Of a DNA stretch of 64,000 nt, positions 45,513 to 54,393 are shown piece by piece. The notes beneath the pieces were generated by a model, which was given only the letters and a program-made list of their open reading frames with translations, searched no databases and was not told the origin of the DNA. A program made the position numbers and the translations under genes. The stretch lies in assembly GCA_018825965.1 (NCBI GenBank), contig JAHKAA010000037.1:59883-123882 (forward strand). Direction: 5' to 3'. Positions within the stretch are counted from its first letter, which is position 1. The number at the start of each line of letters is the position of its first letter. This stretch comes from Gammaproteobacteria bacterium. GTDB lineage: Bacteria; Pseudomonadota; Gammaproteobacteria; Enterobacterales; Alteromonadaceae.

Positions 45513-47306
45513 TTAAGATCCTGTGTTTGCGATAGCAAGCGAAATAATAAATTCAGCACCAGCCGCCGGGGCGTTACGTACTTCAAGCTGGCCACCAAAG
45601 GATTGCACTATACGCTGTGAAATAGATAAACCCAGCCCTAATCCATCCCGTTGTTTAGTGGTAAAAAAGGCTTCAAAAATGCGTTCTAAATGATGAGGTT
45701 CTATACCAGGGCCCTGATCACGGATATGAATACTGACCTGCTGCTGTTGAGTTTTGACTGCGATATGAAAGCTGGCATCAACCACTCCTTTCATCGCTTG
45801 CACCCCATTGGTCAAAATATTCACCAGCACTTGTTCCAGTTGAATAGGATCGGCAAGCACCGCAGGGGAGTTGTCTGGCAGCTGCAGCCTGATTTTTACC
45901 CCTTGTTGCTGGCACTGATGTTTGACTATGCCCAGGGCGTCCAGCATAAGTTTATTCACCTGCACCAGCTGGTTTTTGCCAGAGCTTTTGCGGCTGAAAT
46001 CTTTAAACTGCGCCACTATCACACTCAGGCGTTGCATTAACTGGCGCATGGCCTGAATATTGGTTTTGGCGTCAACCAGATACCCTTTGTCGATCAGCTT
46101 TTCAGTTGTTTGGGCATAACTTTGCAAAGCGGTCAGCGGCTGATTTAATTCATGATTCAAAGAAGCGGATAATGCGCCTATAGTAGCCAGCCTGGCGGTT
46201 TGCACCAGCTGTTGTTCAGTTTGGGCCAGCTCAGTTTCAGTTTGTTCACGACGCTCAATCTGACGTATAAGCTGCCTGTTGGTTTCAGCCAAATCTTTAG
46301 TCCGGGCTATCACACGTTGTTCCAGTTGCTGATTATGTTGTACTAATTGCAAATGACGTTTTTGCCGTTCGCGTCGCACCCATAAGGCCAATAATGCGGA
46401 ACTGTAAAACAAGGAGATCAGTAAAAACGTCCACCAGAGGGAGGGTTGATGCGGGGCAGGAGAAGCCAGTACTGTTAAGGTCCAGCCAAATTCCGGCAAA
46501 GGCCGCTGGTAGGCTAAAAAGCCGGAGGTTTTATTGTCGATCTTCAACTGCCACAATGAATACGTTGAGGCCAGTACAGCAGAGCGAACCCAATAGTCCA
46601 GGGGGTTGATATCCTGGGTAATATAACGCTGCTGCTCAGATGGACTAAGGGCTTTTCCCGTCAGACTGGTTAAACGCCATTGCGGGATATCAGATAAAAA
46701 CACCTCATCACTTTGCCCTGTGACCATAAAGTGACTGTCAGCAAGCCCGGCAATTTGCTGCTGATGTTGCTCTATAGGTTCCAAATCCACTTTGGCGACC
46801 ATCACGGCGACAATTTTGTTGTGCACAAGCACTGGCACGCTGTAATAAAAACCCCGGCGTTCACTGGTATGACCCAGCGCATAATACTGAGTGCTCTGGC
46901 CTGCCAGCGCCTTTTGTATATAGGGCCGAAAGCCAAAATCTTTGCCGAGATAATTGATCGTCTGATCTGCGTTTGAACTGGCGATGACTATTCCTGCAGT
47001 GTTGACCAGATATAAATCAGCCACATCTGCACTTTGCTGTAGTTGAAACAAATACTGATTAAGTGAACCAGTCGAACGAGGCAGGTCCTGCAGTAAAGAG
47101 ATTAGAAAGGCCGACTCTGCAATTTGTTGTGGTAAATCTGCATAACGGCCTATCTCATAACGAATAAAAGCGGCTAGATTATCACTTTGATGCTCTGCTT
47201 TTATCGTCAGTTGCCGGTAATTCCAGTGCTGTGCTGCACATAGAGCCAGTGCAACAGCCAGCAGATAGCCACAGAGCAGCAGGAACCAGCGCAGCTGCTT
47301 CTTCAT
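45513..47306 (-). CDS. dctB: Sensor histidine kinase DctB
   Basis: Membrane sensor (597 residues) that detects C4-dicarboxylates in the periplasm and phosphorylates DctD. N-terminal helix (FLLLCGYLLAVALALCAA), periplasmic double-Cache sensor with FGFRPYIQKALAGQSTQYYALG, second helix near 290-310 (WWTFLLISLFYSSALLALWV), coiled-coil linker, phospho-acceptor histidine in SLNHELNQPLTALQSYAQ near residue 384, and ATPase motifs NILTNGVQAM and DQGPGIEP. The start overlaps the rluF stop by 4 bases (ATGA). Confidence 0.95.
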   Translation of the reverse strand: MKKQLRWFLLLCGYLLAVALALCAAQHWNYRQLTIKAEHQSDNLAAFIRYEIGRYADLPQQIAESAFLISLLQDLPRSTGSLNQYLFQLQQSADVADLYLVNTAGIVIASSNADQTINYLGKDFGFRPYIQKALAGQSTQYYALGHTSERRGFYYSVPVLVHNKIVAVMVAKVDLEPIEQHQQQIAGLADSHFMVTGQSDEVFLSDIPQWRLTSLTGKALSPSEQQRYITQDINPLDYWVRSAVLASTYSLWQLKIDNKTSGFLAYQRPLPEFGWTLTVLASPAPHQPSLWWTFLLISLFYSSALLALWVRRERQKRHLQLVQHNQQLEQRVIARTKDLAETNRQLIRQIERREQTETELAQTEQQLVQTARLATIGALSASLNHELNQPLTALQSYAQTTEKLIDKGYLVDAKTNIQAMRQLMQRLSVIVAQFKDFSRKSSGKNQLVQVNKLMLDALGIVKHQCQQQGVKIRLQLPDNSPAVLADPIQLEQVLVNILTNGVQAMKGVVDASFHIAVKTQQQQVSIHIRDQGPGIEPHHLERIFEAFFTTKQRDGLGLGLSISQRIVQSFGGQLEVRNAPAAGAEFIISLAIANTGS

Positions 47307-48082
47307 TCACTGCGTCTGTGGGCTGAAGCGGCTTTGGCTGTCGTGAGTAGGGAAGCCTCTTCAGTTTTACTGGAACTTAACAATTTGCTTTCCAGCTCTG
47401 CCATTTCGGCCTGACTCAGTTCACGGTACTGACCGGCTTTTAGTTCAGCCAGACGCACATTCATAATGCGAACCCGCTTTAATTTAGTCACATTAAAGCC
47501 TAAAAACTCTGTCATACGACGGATTTGACGGTTCAGGCCCTGAGTCAGAATTATGTTAAAGGTTTGGCGGGAAATTTGTTTCACCTGACAAGGCAAAGTA
47601 ATAGTGTCTAGGATAGGTACCCCAGAAGCCATTTTACGCAAAAACTGCTCTGTCACAGGCTTGTCGACCGTGACCACATATTCCTTTTCATGCTCATTAC
47701 CGGCACGCAGAATTTTATTCACGATGTCGCCGTCATTGGTCAAAAAAATCAGCCCTTCAGATTCTTTATCCAACCGGCCTATAGGAAAAATACGTTCGGG
47801 ATAACCTATGGCGTCAATAATATTGCCTTTGACATCCAGCTCTGTGGTGCAGGTAATACCCACAGCTTTATGGTAAGCCAGATAAACCCGACGCGGTTTG
47901 GCTTTGAGCGGCTTGCCTTGCACCAGGACCTGATCTTGCTCTGTCACTTTAGTGCCTAAAGTACCAGGTTGGCCATTGACCGTGACCAAACCTTGTTCAA
48001 TTAACTTATCGGCTTCCCGGCGTGAACAAAAACCTGTGTCACTAATAAATTTATTTAAACGAAACACTATTGTTTGCTCCAC
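47303..48082 (-). CDS. rluF: 23S rRNA pseudouridine(2604) synthase RluF
   Basis: RsuA/RluB-type pseudouridine synthase (259 residues). S4 RNA-binding domain at the N-terminus (RLNKFISDTGFCSRREADKLIEQG), catalytic aspartate in FPIGRLDKESEGLIFLTNDGD, then KILRAGNEHEKEYVV and LTQGLNRQIRRM, which specify the RluF branch. GTG start at 48082 (a second GTG at 48067 is possible). Shorter than E. coli RluF (290), lacking its basic tail. It overlaps dctB by 4 bases, an unusual operon partner for a dicarboxylate sensor. Confidence 0.9.
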   Translation of the reverse strand: MEQTIVFRLNKFISDTGFCSRREADKLIEQGLVTVNGQPGTLGTKVTEQDQVLVQGKPLKAKPRRVYLAYHKAVGITCTTELDVKGNIIDAIGYPERIFPIGRLDKESEGLIFLTNDGDIVNKILRAGNEHEKEYVVTVDKPVTEQFLRKMASGVPILDTITLPCQVKQISRQTFNIILTQGLNRQIRRMTEFLGFNVTKLKRVRIMNVRLAELKAGQYRELSQAEMAELESKLLSSSKTEEASLLTTAKAASAHRRSE

Positions 48083-48237
48083 AGCTTCAGATCCGGCAGT
48101 TGAAAAAGGACGATAGTTTAGGGGCTCAATGCATCAGGGGCAAGGCCGCTGTTTATTTTAAGCAGAAAACAGGTGGGGTCTTGGCAAGACGGGTGGATGA
48201 GGTACACTTGCTGCTTACTATTTTGAAAGGACCACTG

Positions 48238-49200
48238 ATGTTACCTATTCAGCACTATTTCCCCCAAGCTGATGCCTTAGTTTATGGCTGCATGGGCCTT
48301 GGCGGCAGCTGGGATCTACCCACGACCAGCAAAGAACAACGGGATTTATCCTTTACTGCCATTGAGGCAGCGCTTGCTGCCAATATCCGCTTTTTTGATC
48401 ACGCGGATATTTACACCAGAGGCAAGGCCGAAGCTGTGTTTGGTGACTATCTGGCTGCTCATTCCGGCTTACGTGAACAGCTGATCATACAAAGCAAATG
48501 TGCGATACGTTTTGCTGATGATACCGCGGTAGGGCGTTATGATTTTAGTAAGAACTACATTGTTGAGTCTGTACATCAGTCACTGAAACGACTGCAAACT
48601 GACTATTTAGATATTTTATTGCTGCACAGACCGGATCAACTGATGTTGATTGATGAAGTGGCTGAAGCTTTTGCTGAGCTGAAACAACAAGGCAAAGTCA
48701 AAGCTTTTGGTGTCTCCAACTTTGGCTGGCCACAACTGCAACTGCTGCAGTCTGTGTTGCCTGAGCCATTAATAGCAAATCAGCTGCAAATGAGCCTGAA
48801 GGATTTAAACTGGCTGGAGCAGAACGTACTGACCGCTATGCCGGATGGCGGAGCTCATCATTTTAGTTATGGCACAGTGGAATATTGCCAGCTGCACAAG
48901 GTACAACTGCAAGCCTGGGGCAGTCTGGCACAAGGTTTGTTTACAGGAGGTCGTAGCCCGGAAACTGCAGCTCAGCAGGCCACTGCGGTACTGGTAGCGC
49001 AATTGGCTGCAGACTATCAAACCAGCCCTGAAGCTATAGTGCTGGCGTTTTTACTCAAACACCCTGCAGGTATTCAGCCCGTGATAGGCACAACCTCACC
49101 AGCCCGTATTGCAGCCTGCCAGAAAGCCTTAACAGTTAACTTAAGCCGTGAACACTGGTATGCACTTTATGTCGCAGCCAGAGGCAAGGCTTTACCTTAA
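48238..49200 (+). CDS. Aldo/keto reductase (YdhF-like)
   Basis: NADPH-dependent oxidoreductase of 320 residues with a TIM-barrel fold. Catalytic tyrosine and aspartate in FFDHADIYTRGKAE, lysine in IIQSKCAIR, histidine in LDILLLHRPDQLM, and the cofactor region GTTSPARIAAC near the end. The ATG at 48238 has AAAGGA 8 bases upstream; the open frame further upstream does not look like the family. Closest in layout to E. coli YdhF. Substrate unknown. Confidence 0.88.
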   Translation: MLPIQHYFPQADALVYGCMGLGGSWDLPTTSKEQRDLSFTAIEAALAANIRFFDHADIYTRGKAEAVFGDYLAAHSGLREQLIIQSKCAIRFADDTAVGRYDFSKNYIVESVHQSLKRLQTDYLDILLLHRPDQLMLIDEVAEAFAELKQQGKVKAFGVSNFGWPQLQLLQSVLPEPLIANQLQMSLKDLNWLEQNVLTAMPDGGAHHFSYGTVEYCQLHKVQLQAWGSLAQGLFTGGRSPETAAQQATAVLVAQLAADYQTSPEAIVLAFLLKHPAGIQPVIGTTSPARIAACQKALTVNLSREHWYALYVAARGKALP

Positions 49201-49204
49201 TATC

Positions 49205-49244
49205 TGGCAATAAAAAAGGGCCAGCAGGCCCTTTTTTATTGCCA
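49205..49244. terminator. Bidirectional terminator with 18-bp perfect arms
   Basis: Perfect inverted repeat: 18-base arms (TGGCAATAAAAAAGGGCC and its complement) around AGCA. The GC core with A- and T-tracts serves both the aldo/keto reductase and the convergent phosphatase gene. It begins 5 bases after one stop and ends 8 before the other. Confidence 0.92.
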
Positions 49245-49251
49245 GAAGCGA

Positions 49252-50079
49252 CTACTTAGCTGCAGGCACTGATTGCAAATACTGACTGTTTGGCTGCTTT
49301 AAAATAGTCTGCCATGAACCGTAAGTCGGGTTGGCTAATACAAACCATTTTGTGCCCCAGTAATACTGGTAGCTATCCACCAATGTAGAACGTTGTTCTG
49401 GCGTAATGTTTTTCTTCACATCGGGCAGGAAATCACCAAAATCATCGCCAATCGACATTAAAATACGAAAGTCTTTGGCAGCCAGCAGACGGCGGCTTTC
49501 TTTTTCGCTGCTCCAACCTGGTTGCTCTGACTTTAACCAGATTTGTGAAGCATCAATTTTTTCTATACCTACAGCTTTTAAATTACGCAGCGTATCGGTT
49601 TTTTGTGGGCAGCTATCATTTACCCCTGCACGTTTTTCGCACTCTCTATTGCTGATATACAACACCTTTACACCAGCAGCTTCAGCTGTGTTAACAAAAG
49701 CTACTGCGCCCGGCACTGCTTTTGCCGATGCCATAGCAACCCATTGATCCCAACGTTTTGGATCAAAACCAGCGTTCAACAGCACACTTTGGGCTGCGAC
49801 AGGGGAGTTATCCAGAATAGTCTCATCAATATCCACAATAATAGCGGGTGGCAGCTGTTGGTAATTTTCTTTCTGGTTCGTCAAAGCCGTCCAGTTTTTA
49901 TCCGCTATCGCCAAAGGCAGCTGTAAAGTAGCGGCCTGATAGGTCTGAATAGCGCTGGCTTTAAATTCGGCTGAACTTTGATACCACAAGGTGGCGTTCA
50001 TATTGTCATGAGAGTTGGCGTGCATAGTAAAAGAGCACAACATGAAGCTGCCCAGCAGCAAGGAGTGAGAGAGGTTCAT
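49252..50079 (-). CDS. e(P4)/class C acid phosphatase-like 5'-nucleotidase, exported
   Basis: Exported HAD-superfamily phosphatase (275 residues) that in relatives dephosphorylates NMN and nucleotides at the outer membrane to allow NAD and nucleoside uptake. N-terminal signal (LSHSLLLGSFMLCSFTMHA); the usual lipobox is weak here (FMLC), so it may be cleaved by signal peptidase I instead. HAD motifs: IIVDIDETILDNSP near residue 80, VLYISNREC, and ILMSIGDDFGDF. Transcribed alone, following the tubulin-like gene after its terminator. Confidence 0.87.
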   Translation of the reverse strand: MNLSHSLLLGSFMLCSFTMHANSHDNMNATLWYQSSAEFKASAIQTYQAATLQLPLAIADKNWTALTNQKENYQQLPPAIIVDIDETILDNSPVAAQSVLLNAGFDPKRWDQWVAMASAKAVPGAVAFVNTAEAAGVKVLYISNRECEKRAGVNDSCPQKTDTLRNLKAVGIEKIDASQIWLKSEQPGWSSEKESRRLLAAKDFRILMSIGDDFGDFLPDVKKNITPEQRSTLVDSYQYYWGTKWFVLANPTYGSWQTILKQPNSQYLQSVPAAK

Positions 50080-50099
50080 TAAGACTCCGTTATAAAGAT

Positions 50100-50127
50100 A
50101 AAAAAAAGCCCCCGCGAAGCGGAGGCT
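50100..50127 (-). terminator. Terminator after the tubulin-like gene
   Basis: Minus-strand AGCCTCCGC-TT-CGCGGGGGCT-type stem with a T8 tract, 6 bases after the stop. Separates the gene from the phosphatase. Confidence 0.8.
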
Positions 50128-50133
50128 TGCGAC

Positions 50134-52332
50134 TTAGTTTTTATCCGGGCCGGGCTCAGTTTTAGCCCCTTTATCGGACAGGTTATTCAGTGAAATAACC
50201 TTAGTTTTACTGATCTTATGACGATAAATCTCACGCAGGTAGTGGATAGACTTTTTCACACTGTCGCGGGATAAACGAATGTCATTAATAGAGACGAACT
50301 TGTCTTTATTACGGATCAGCTCACGGTATTTTTTCTCATACATAGGTTTGATGGCATACCAGTTGGTATCGAGAATTTTCGCCGGATTTTCAAACTCATG
50401 CAGCATGCTGTCCAAACGTTCTTCGTCAAAATGATCGTCACGGATAAAGTCCAGCATGGCTTTGTCCAGCGAGTCATTAAAACGATAATCGTCTTTGGCA
50501 AAACAGCGTTTGATAAAAGACACGATCAAGGTCAGGAAGTCATCACTCAAACAAGGACTTTTAACAATCAGGGTGGTTAGCGAGATATTGGCTGAAGCAC
50601 CAATGACCAGCGCATACCGCTTTAACGTCGTGTTTGGGAACAGGGTATTTAAATGGCTTTTCAGACGATTTAAATCCATGTAGGACAACTTGTAGTCTTT
50701 TGGCAACGAAATAATAGACACTACAGACGAGCAGTTCTTGAAGAAATGCAGATCTTTTAAATCTTTTGGATCGTAACCACTTTTTACATAAGACGCTAAC
50801 GCTTCGCGGTAACGGCCAGATTCGATAGGTAACAAACTGATGCCTTCAATGGCCTGCGTCACTTTATTAAAGTGGGGCAGGTCAATAGAGCGGAAAAACA
50901 GGTCATCGATATTCAGACCACTATTGCTGCTTTTATCAAACAACTTCAGTTTATCCACCGCAGCAGGAGTGCTTGGGATCACAGACTCAGCATAAGCCAC
51001 TGCCACAGGGCCTGCCAGACTCATAAATAAGTCGTTGGCATCTAAACGTATGGTTTCCCCAATGTCGATACCAGCACGACGGAAGTAGTTCTCGTCGTAG
51101 TCAGTGGTCACAGCCTGAGCTGTTAAAATGTTAAAAATCTGCTGGGAAATATATTGGTTGGCATATTTTTCCATCGCATTCACATCAATATGCTGAATCT
51201 CACCGTCATCGGTTTCTTCGGCATAACGCATAATGTCGTTAGAAATCAACATCATTGCATTCCAGGGGCGGATGCGGTGCATCACGCTGGATTCTGCGCT
51301 GTCTTCATTTTCCAGGTTGTACGAAAAATCCCATTCTTCGGCCAGATATTTACATAACAAACGGCCAGAGTTGATATGCAGAGCTTCTGACATTTCAACG
51401 CCATGGTCTGTGATATTCGGCAGAATACAAATACCGCTGGTGAAGATAGGTTCAAACACAAAAGAATGGCCAGCGTTGGCTTCGTTTTCCTGCTCTGGTC
51501 TGGTATCAAAGGTTTTCGCCATATAAGCATACTGCTGAGCCAAACCAAACTCAGATGCCATACCTGAACCTGTACCGCCGCCTGCGCTGAAAATATAGAA
51601 ATACAGACGGGATTGATTGGCTTTGATACCACAGGAGTCAATCAGGTAAGAGTGGATAAATTTCCAATCCGGGTTGGAGAATTTCTGCGTGTCTTTGTTC
51701 AGAATGATTTTCGCTAAGTACTGACCCAAAATAGGAGCGTTACCTGCACCACCGGCATGGACTTCAGATAAGTCCATAATTTTCATTTTGTTGTAGTCTT
51801 GCAGGAAATTGGATTTTTCACCTTTATGAGAAAAGCGAATACGACCTTCGATATCTTTATCCAGATCACCCAGCATCACCAGAGGTTCAATCAAAAACAC
51901 TGGTTTCACCTGATGGGATTTGTCCAGATTCAGGCCTTTTTTGATCCAGCGTACAGGGCGGTATTCGGTTTCTTTTTGCTGACGTTCTTCAATATTAAAT
52001 TCGTTCATATAGAAGCTGCGGGCATTGTAGACCAGAGAGGCCACGTCCAGCGCTATATTAGAACCACAACGGCCTAAGCCAATTAAACAAACAGAAGGAA
52101 ACTGCTGTTGTCGTCTGTTAACATCTTCGACGTCTGAGGCTGGAATAGGGAAAACACTGTTTCGCAAGGCATCCAGATTGGACAGGATCCGACTCAGGTC
52201 ACGTTCAGTGAAATACATGTAGCGGCCAGAACCAAAATTCAGGTCTGCTTCAGTTTCAGTGGCGGTGAATGGACGCACTGTTACACTTACATCGTCTTTA
52301 CCGGCGCTGCTTTTTATCACTTTTGTACTCAT
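50134..52332 (-). CDS. Tubulin/FtsZ-superfamily protein of unknown function (732 residues)
   Basis: The order of nucleotide-site loops matches FtsZ/tubulin. T1: VCLIGLGRCGSNIALDV (81-97). T3: HAGGAGNAPILGQ (192-204), compare FtsZ GAGANPEVG. T4 signature: FSAGGGTGSGMAS (248-260), the tubulin form GGGTGSG. H7-like helix: EKYANQYISQQIFNIL (388-403). T7-like loop: IRLDANDLFMSLAG (428-441), compare FtsZ INVDFADV. It differs from FtsZ by an 80-residue N-terminal extension, larger inserts between loops and a ~290-residue C-terminal part with a basic helical end. No signal peptide or membrane helix. It stands alone, between ETF-QO and a phosphatase gene. It is not the cell-division ftsZ; GTP binding and polymerisation are inferred. 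Confidence 0.85.
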   Translation of the reverse strand: MSTKVIKSSAGKDDVSVTVRPFTATETEADLNFGSGRYMYFTERDLSRILSNLDALRNSVFPIPASDVEDVNRRQQQFPSVCLIGLGRCGSNIALDVASLVYNARSFYMNEFNIEERQQKETEYRPVRWIKKGLNLDKSHQVKPVFLIEPLVMLGDLDKDIEGRIRFSHKGEKSNFLQDYNKMKIMDLSEVHAGGAGNAPILGQYLAKIILNKDTQKFSNPDWKFIHSYLIDSCGIKANQSRLYFYIFSAGGGTGSGMASEFGLAQQYAYMAKTFDTRPEQENEANAGHSFVFEPIFTSGICILPNITDHGVEMSEALHINSGRLLCKYLAEEWDFSYNLENEDSAESSVMHRIRPWNAMMLISNDIMRYAEETDDGEIQHIDVNAMEKYANQYISQQIFNILTAQAVTTDYDENYFRRAGIDIGETIRLDANDLFMSLAGPVAVAYAESVIPSTPAAVDKLKLFDKSSNSGLNIDDLFFRSIDLPHFNKVTQAIEGISLLPIESGRYREALASYVKSGYDPKDLKDLHFFKNCSSVVSIISLPKDYKLSYMDLNRLKSHLNTLFPNTTLKRYALVIGASANISLTTLIVKSPCLSDDFLTLIVSFIKRCFAKDDYRFNDSLDKAMLDFIRDDHFDEERLDSMLHEFENPAKILDTNWYAIKPMYEKKYRELIRNKDKFVSINDIRLSRDSVKKSIHYLREIYRHKISKTKVISLNNLSDKGAKTEPGPDKN

Positions 52333-52525
52333 GGATAACCTTCCGGGCTGTTTTTATTGTTCTGAGCTACTTTCGATCTGAGCCATAAACATAGACTTAG
52401 CTGCCTATTATTACAATTGGCATGAAGTACAGTACAGCAAAATTATCGAAGAGAATTGAACTTTTTGATAATCAGGAAAATAAAACTGAAAAATATCGTC
52501 TTATTCACATAAGGGTATGAAATAA

Positions 52526-52571
52526 ATGGGATCAGAAACTGTCGATTTTAGTTTTTTGCTTCTGATCCCAT
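52526..52571 (-). terminator. Long hairpin after the ETF-QO gene
   Basis: ATGGGATCAGAA and TTCTGATCCCAT form a perfect 12-bp stem around a 22-base AT-rich loop, 13 bases past the ETF-QO stop, followed on the minus strand by TTTATTTC. Probably a terminator; the loop is longer than usual. Confidence 0.6.
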
Positions 52572-52584
52572 CTTCCCCTGACTG

Positions 52585-54231
52585 TTACATATTCGGATAA
52601 TTTGGACCACCGGCCCCTTCAGGCGTCACCCAGGTGATGTTCTGTCGTGGGTCTTTAATATCGCAGGTTTTACAGTGAATGCAGTTTTGTGCATTGATTT
52701 GTAACCTTGGTTGCTGGTTGTCCTGAACTATTTCGTAAACACCGGCTGGGCAATAACGCTGTGCTGGTTCGTCGTACAAAGCTAAATTCACCTGAACAGG
52801 AATGGAATCATCGGCCAGTTTTAAATGGCAAGGCTGATCTTCTTCATGGTTAGTGTTGGACAAATACACAGAAGACAAACGGTCAAAGCTCAATTGATTG
52901 TCTGGTTTGGCATACTGAATTTTTGGAGCTTCACTGGCTGGTCTTAATGCCAGGTGATCCAAAGTGTCGTCTTTTAAGGTAAAAGGCAGTTTACCGGCGA
53001 AGATATTCTGATCCAGGCTATTAAAAGCGCCACCCCAGAACGAGCCAAACTTATGCATAGCCGGACCAAAGTTACGGCTTCTAAACAGCTCATCAAATAA
53101 CCAGCTTTGTTCAAAACGCTCCGCAAATTCAGTCAAATCAGCACCGGCTTTATCTTGCTGCAACGCCCCGAAAATAGTTTCGGCGGCCAGCATGCCTGAT
53201 TTCATCGCTGTATGGTTGCCTTTGATTTTGGCAAAATTCAGCGTACCCGCATCACAACCTACCAATACACCACCAGGGAAGGTCATTCTAGGCAAGCTGT
53301 TCAGGCCACCTTTAGCTATAGCACGGGCGCCATAAGACACTCGTTTACCGCCTTGCAGATATTGTTTAATGACAGGATGTTGTTTATAACGCTGAAACTC
53401 TTCAAAAGGGCTCAGGTGCGGGTTGCTGTAATTTAAATCAACAATAAGGCCAACCACAATTTGCTGGCCTTCGGCATGGTACAAATAACCGCCGCCGCTG
53501 GTATCTTGCTGCAATGGCCAGCCGGCACTGTGCACTACTAAACCTTGTTGGTGTTGCTCTGCCGGCACATCCCAGATCTCTTTAAAACCCAGGGCGTAAT
53601 GCTGAGGAGAGCGGCCTTTATCCAGCTCAAAACGGGAGATCAGCTCTTTACCTAAATGACCGCGGCAACCTTCAGCGAAGACAGTGTATTTACCACGAAG
53701 CTCCATGGCAGGCACGTAGCTATCTTTATGACTGCCATCATGAGCGACACCCATTTCACCGGTAATCACACCTTTAACGACGCCATCTTCAATCAGCAGC
53801 TCTGCAGCAGTAAAACCAGGGAAAATTTCAACACCCAGTTGTTCGGCCTGAGTGGCTAACCAGCGGCATAAATTGCCGATAGACACAATGTAGTTGCCTT
53901 CATTGTGCATGGTTTTAGGTACCAGAAAATTTGGCAGCTTTTGCGCTTTCTGCTCATCTTTTAACAGATAAATATGGTCATGCGTAACCGAGGCGGTGAC
54001 TGGCGCATTCATTTTTTGCCAGTCTGGAAATAATTCATTTAAAGCCCGGGGTTCAAACACAGCGCCGGATAAAATATGGGCGCCCACTTCAGAGCCTTTT
54101 TCAACAACACATAGACTTATTTCAGTGCCTGCTGTTTTGGCTTGTTGAGCTAAGCGGATAGCAGTCGACAAACCCGCTGGGCCTGCACCAACTATCACTA
54201 CATCAAATTCCATCGACTCACGTTCAACCAC
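52585..54231 (-). CDS. Electron transfer flavoprotein-ubiquinone oxidoreductase
   Basis: Membrane-associated flavoprotein (548 residues, ETF-QO/EtfD) that passes electrons from reduced ETF to ubiquinone during fatty-acid and branched-chain amino-acid oxidation. FAD motif DVVIVGAGPAGLSTAIRLA at the start, GGLNSLPRMTFPGGVLVGCDAGTLNFAKIKG, and a C-terminal [4Fe-4S] site (CPAGVYE, CIHCKTCDIKDPRQNI) ending GGPNYPNM. I use the GTG at 54231, with GAGG 6 bases upstream and the family start ERESMEFDVV; ATG 54213 is an alternative. Divergent from etfBA. Confidence 0.95.
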   Translation of the reverse strand: MVERESMEFDVVIVGAGPAGLSTAIRLAQQAKTAGTEISLCVVEKGSEVGAHILSGAVFEPRALNELFPDWQKMNAPVTASVTHDHIYLLKDEQKAQKLPNFLVPKTMHNEGNYIVSIGNLCRWLATQAEQLGVEIFPGFTAAELLIEDGVVKGVITGEMGVAHDGSHKDSYVPAMELRGKYTVFAEGCRGHLGKELISRFELDKGRSPQHYALGFKEIWDVPAEQHQQGLVVHSAGWPLQQDTSGGGYLYHAEGQQIVVGLIVDLNYSNPHLSPFEEFQRYKQHPVIKQYLQGGKRVSYGARAIAKGGLNSLPRMTFPGGVLVGCDAGTLNFAKIKGNHTAMKSGMLAAETIFGALQQDKAGADLTEFAERFEQSWLFDELFRSRNFGPAMHKFGSFWGGAFNSLDQNIFAGKLPFTLKDDTLDHLALRPASEAPKIQYAKPDNQLSFDRLSSVYLSNTNHEEDQPCHLKLADDSIPVQVNLALYDEPAQRYCPAGVYEIVQDNQQPRLQINAQNCIHCKTCDIKDPRQNITWVTPEGAGGPNYPNM

Positions 54232-54342
54232 AACAACCTCAACTTATCCATCTTTTTTGTCTGGCTTTTTGCCTTGTTCTGCTGATGGATGATTAACTTG
54301 ACATAAAATTTATAACTTCTGCTGTTTGCTAGGGTATTTCAG

Positions 54343-54360
54343 GTTGACGTTAACGTCAAC
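54343..54360. promoter_or_regulatory. LiuR-type operator, site 1
   Basis: GTTGACGTTAACGTCAAC is a perfect 18-base palindrome and fits the TTGACGTTAACGTCAA-like motif of LiuR, the MerR-family regulator of branched-chain amino-acid degradation in this bacterial group. It sits between divergent ETF-QO and etfB. Confidence 0.75.
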
Positions 54361-54393
54361 AGTAAGTAGATTGATGACCTGGAAAGAATCAGC

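Noticed and set aside
48070..48237. Longer N-terminus for the aldo/keto reductase
   Set aside because: The extra 56 residues overlap the rluF start region and do not resemble the family; the ATG at 48238 has its own ribosome site.
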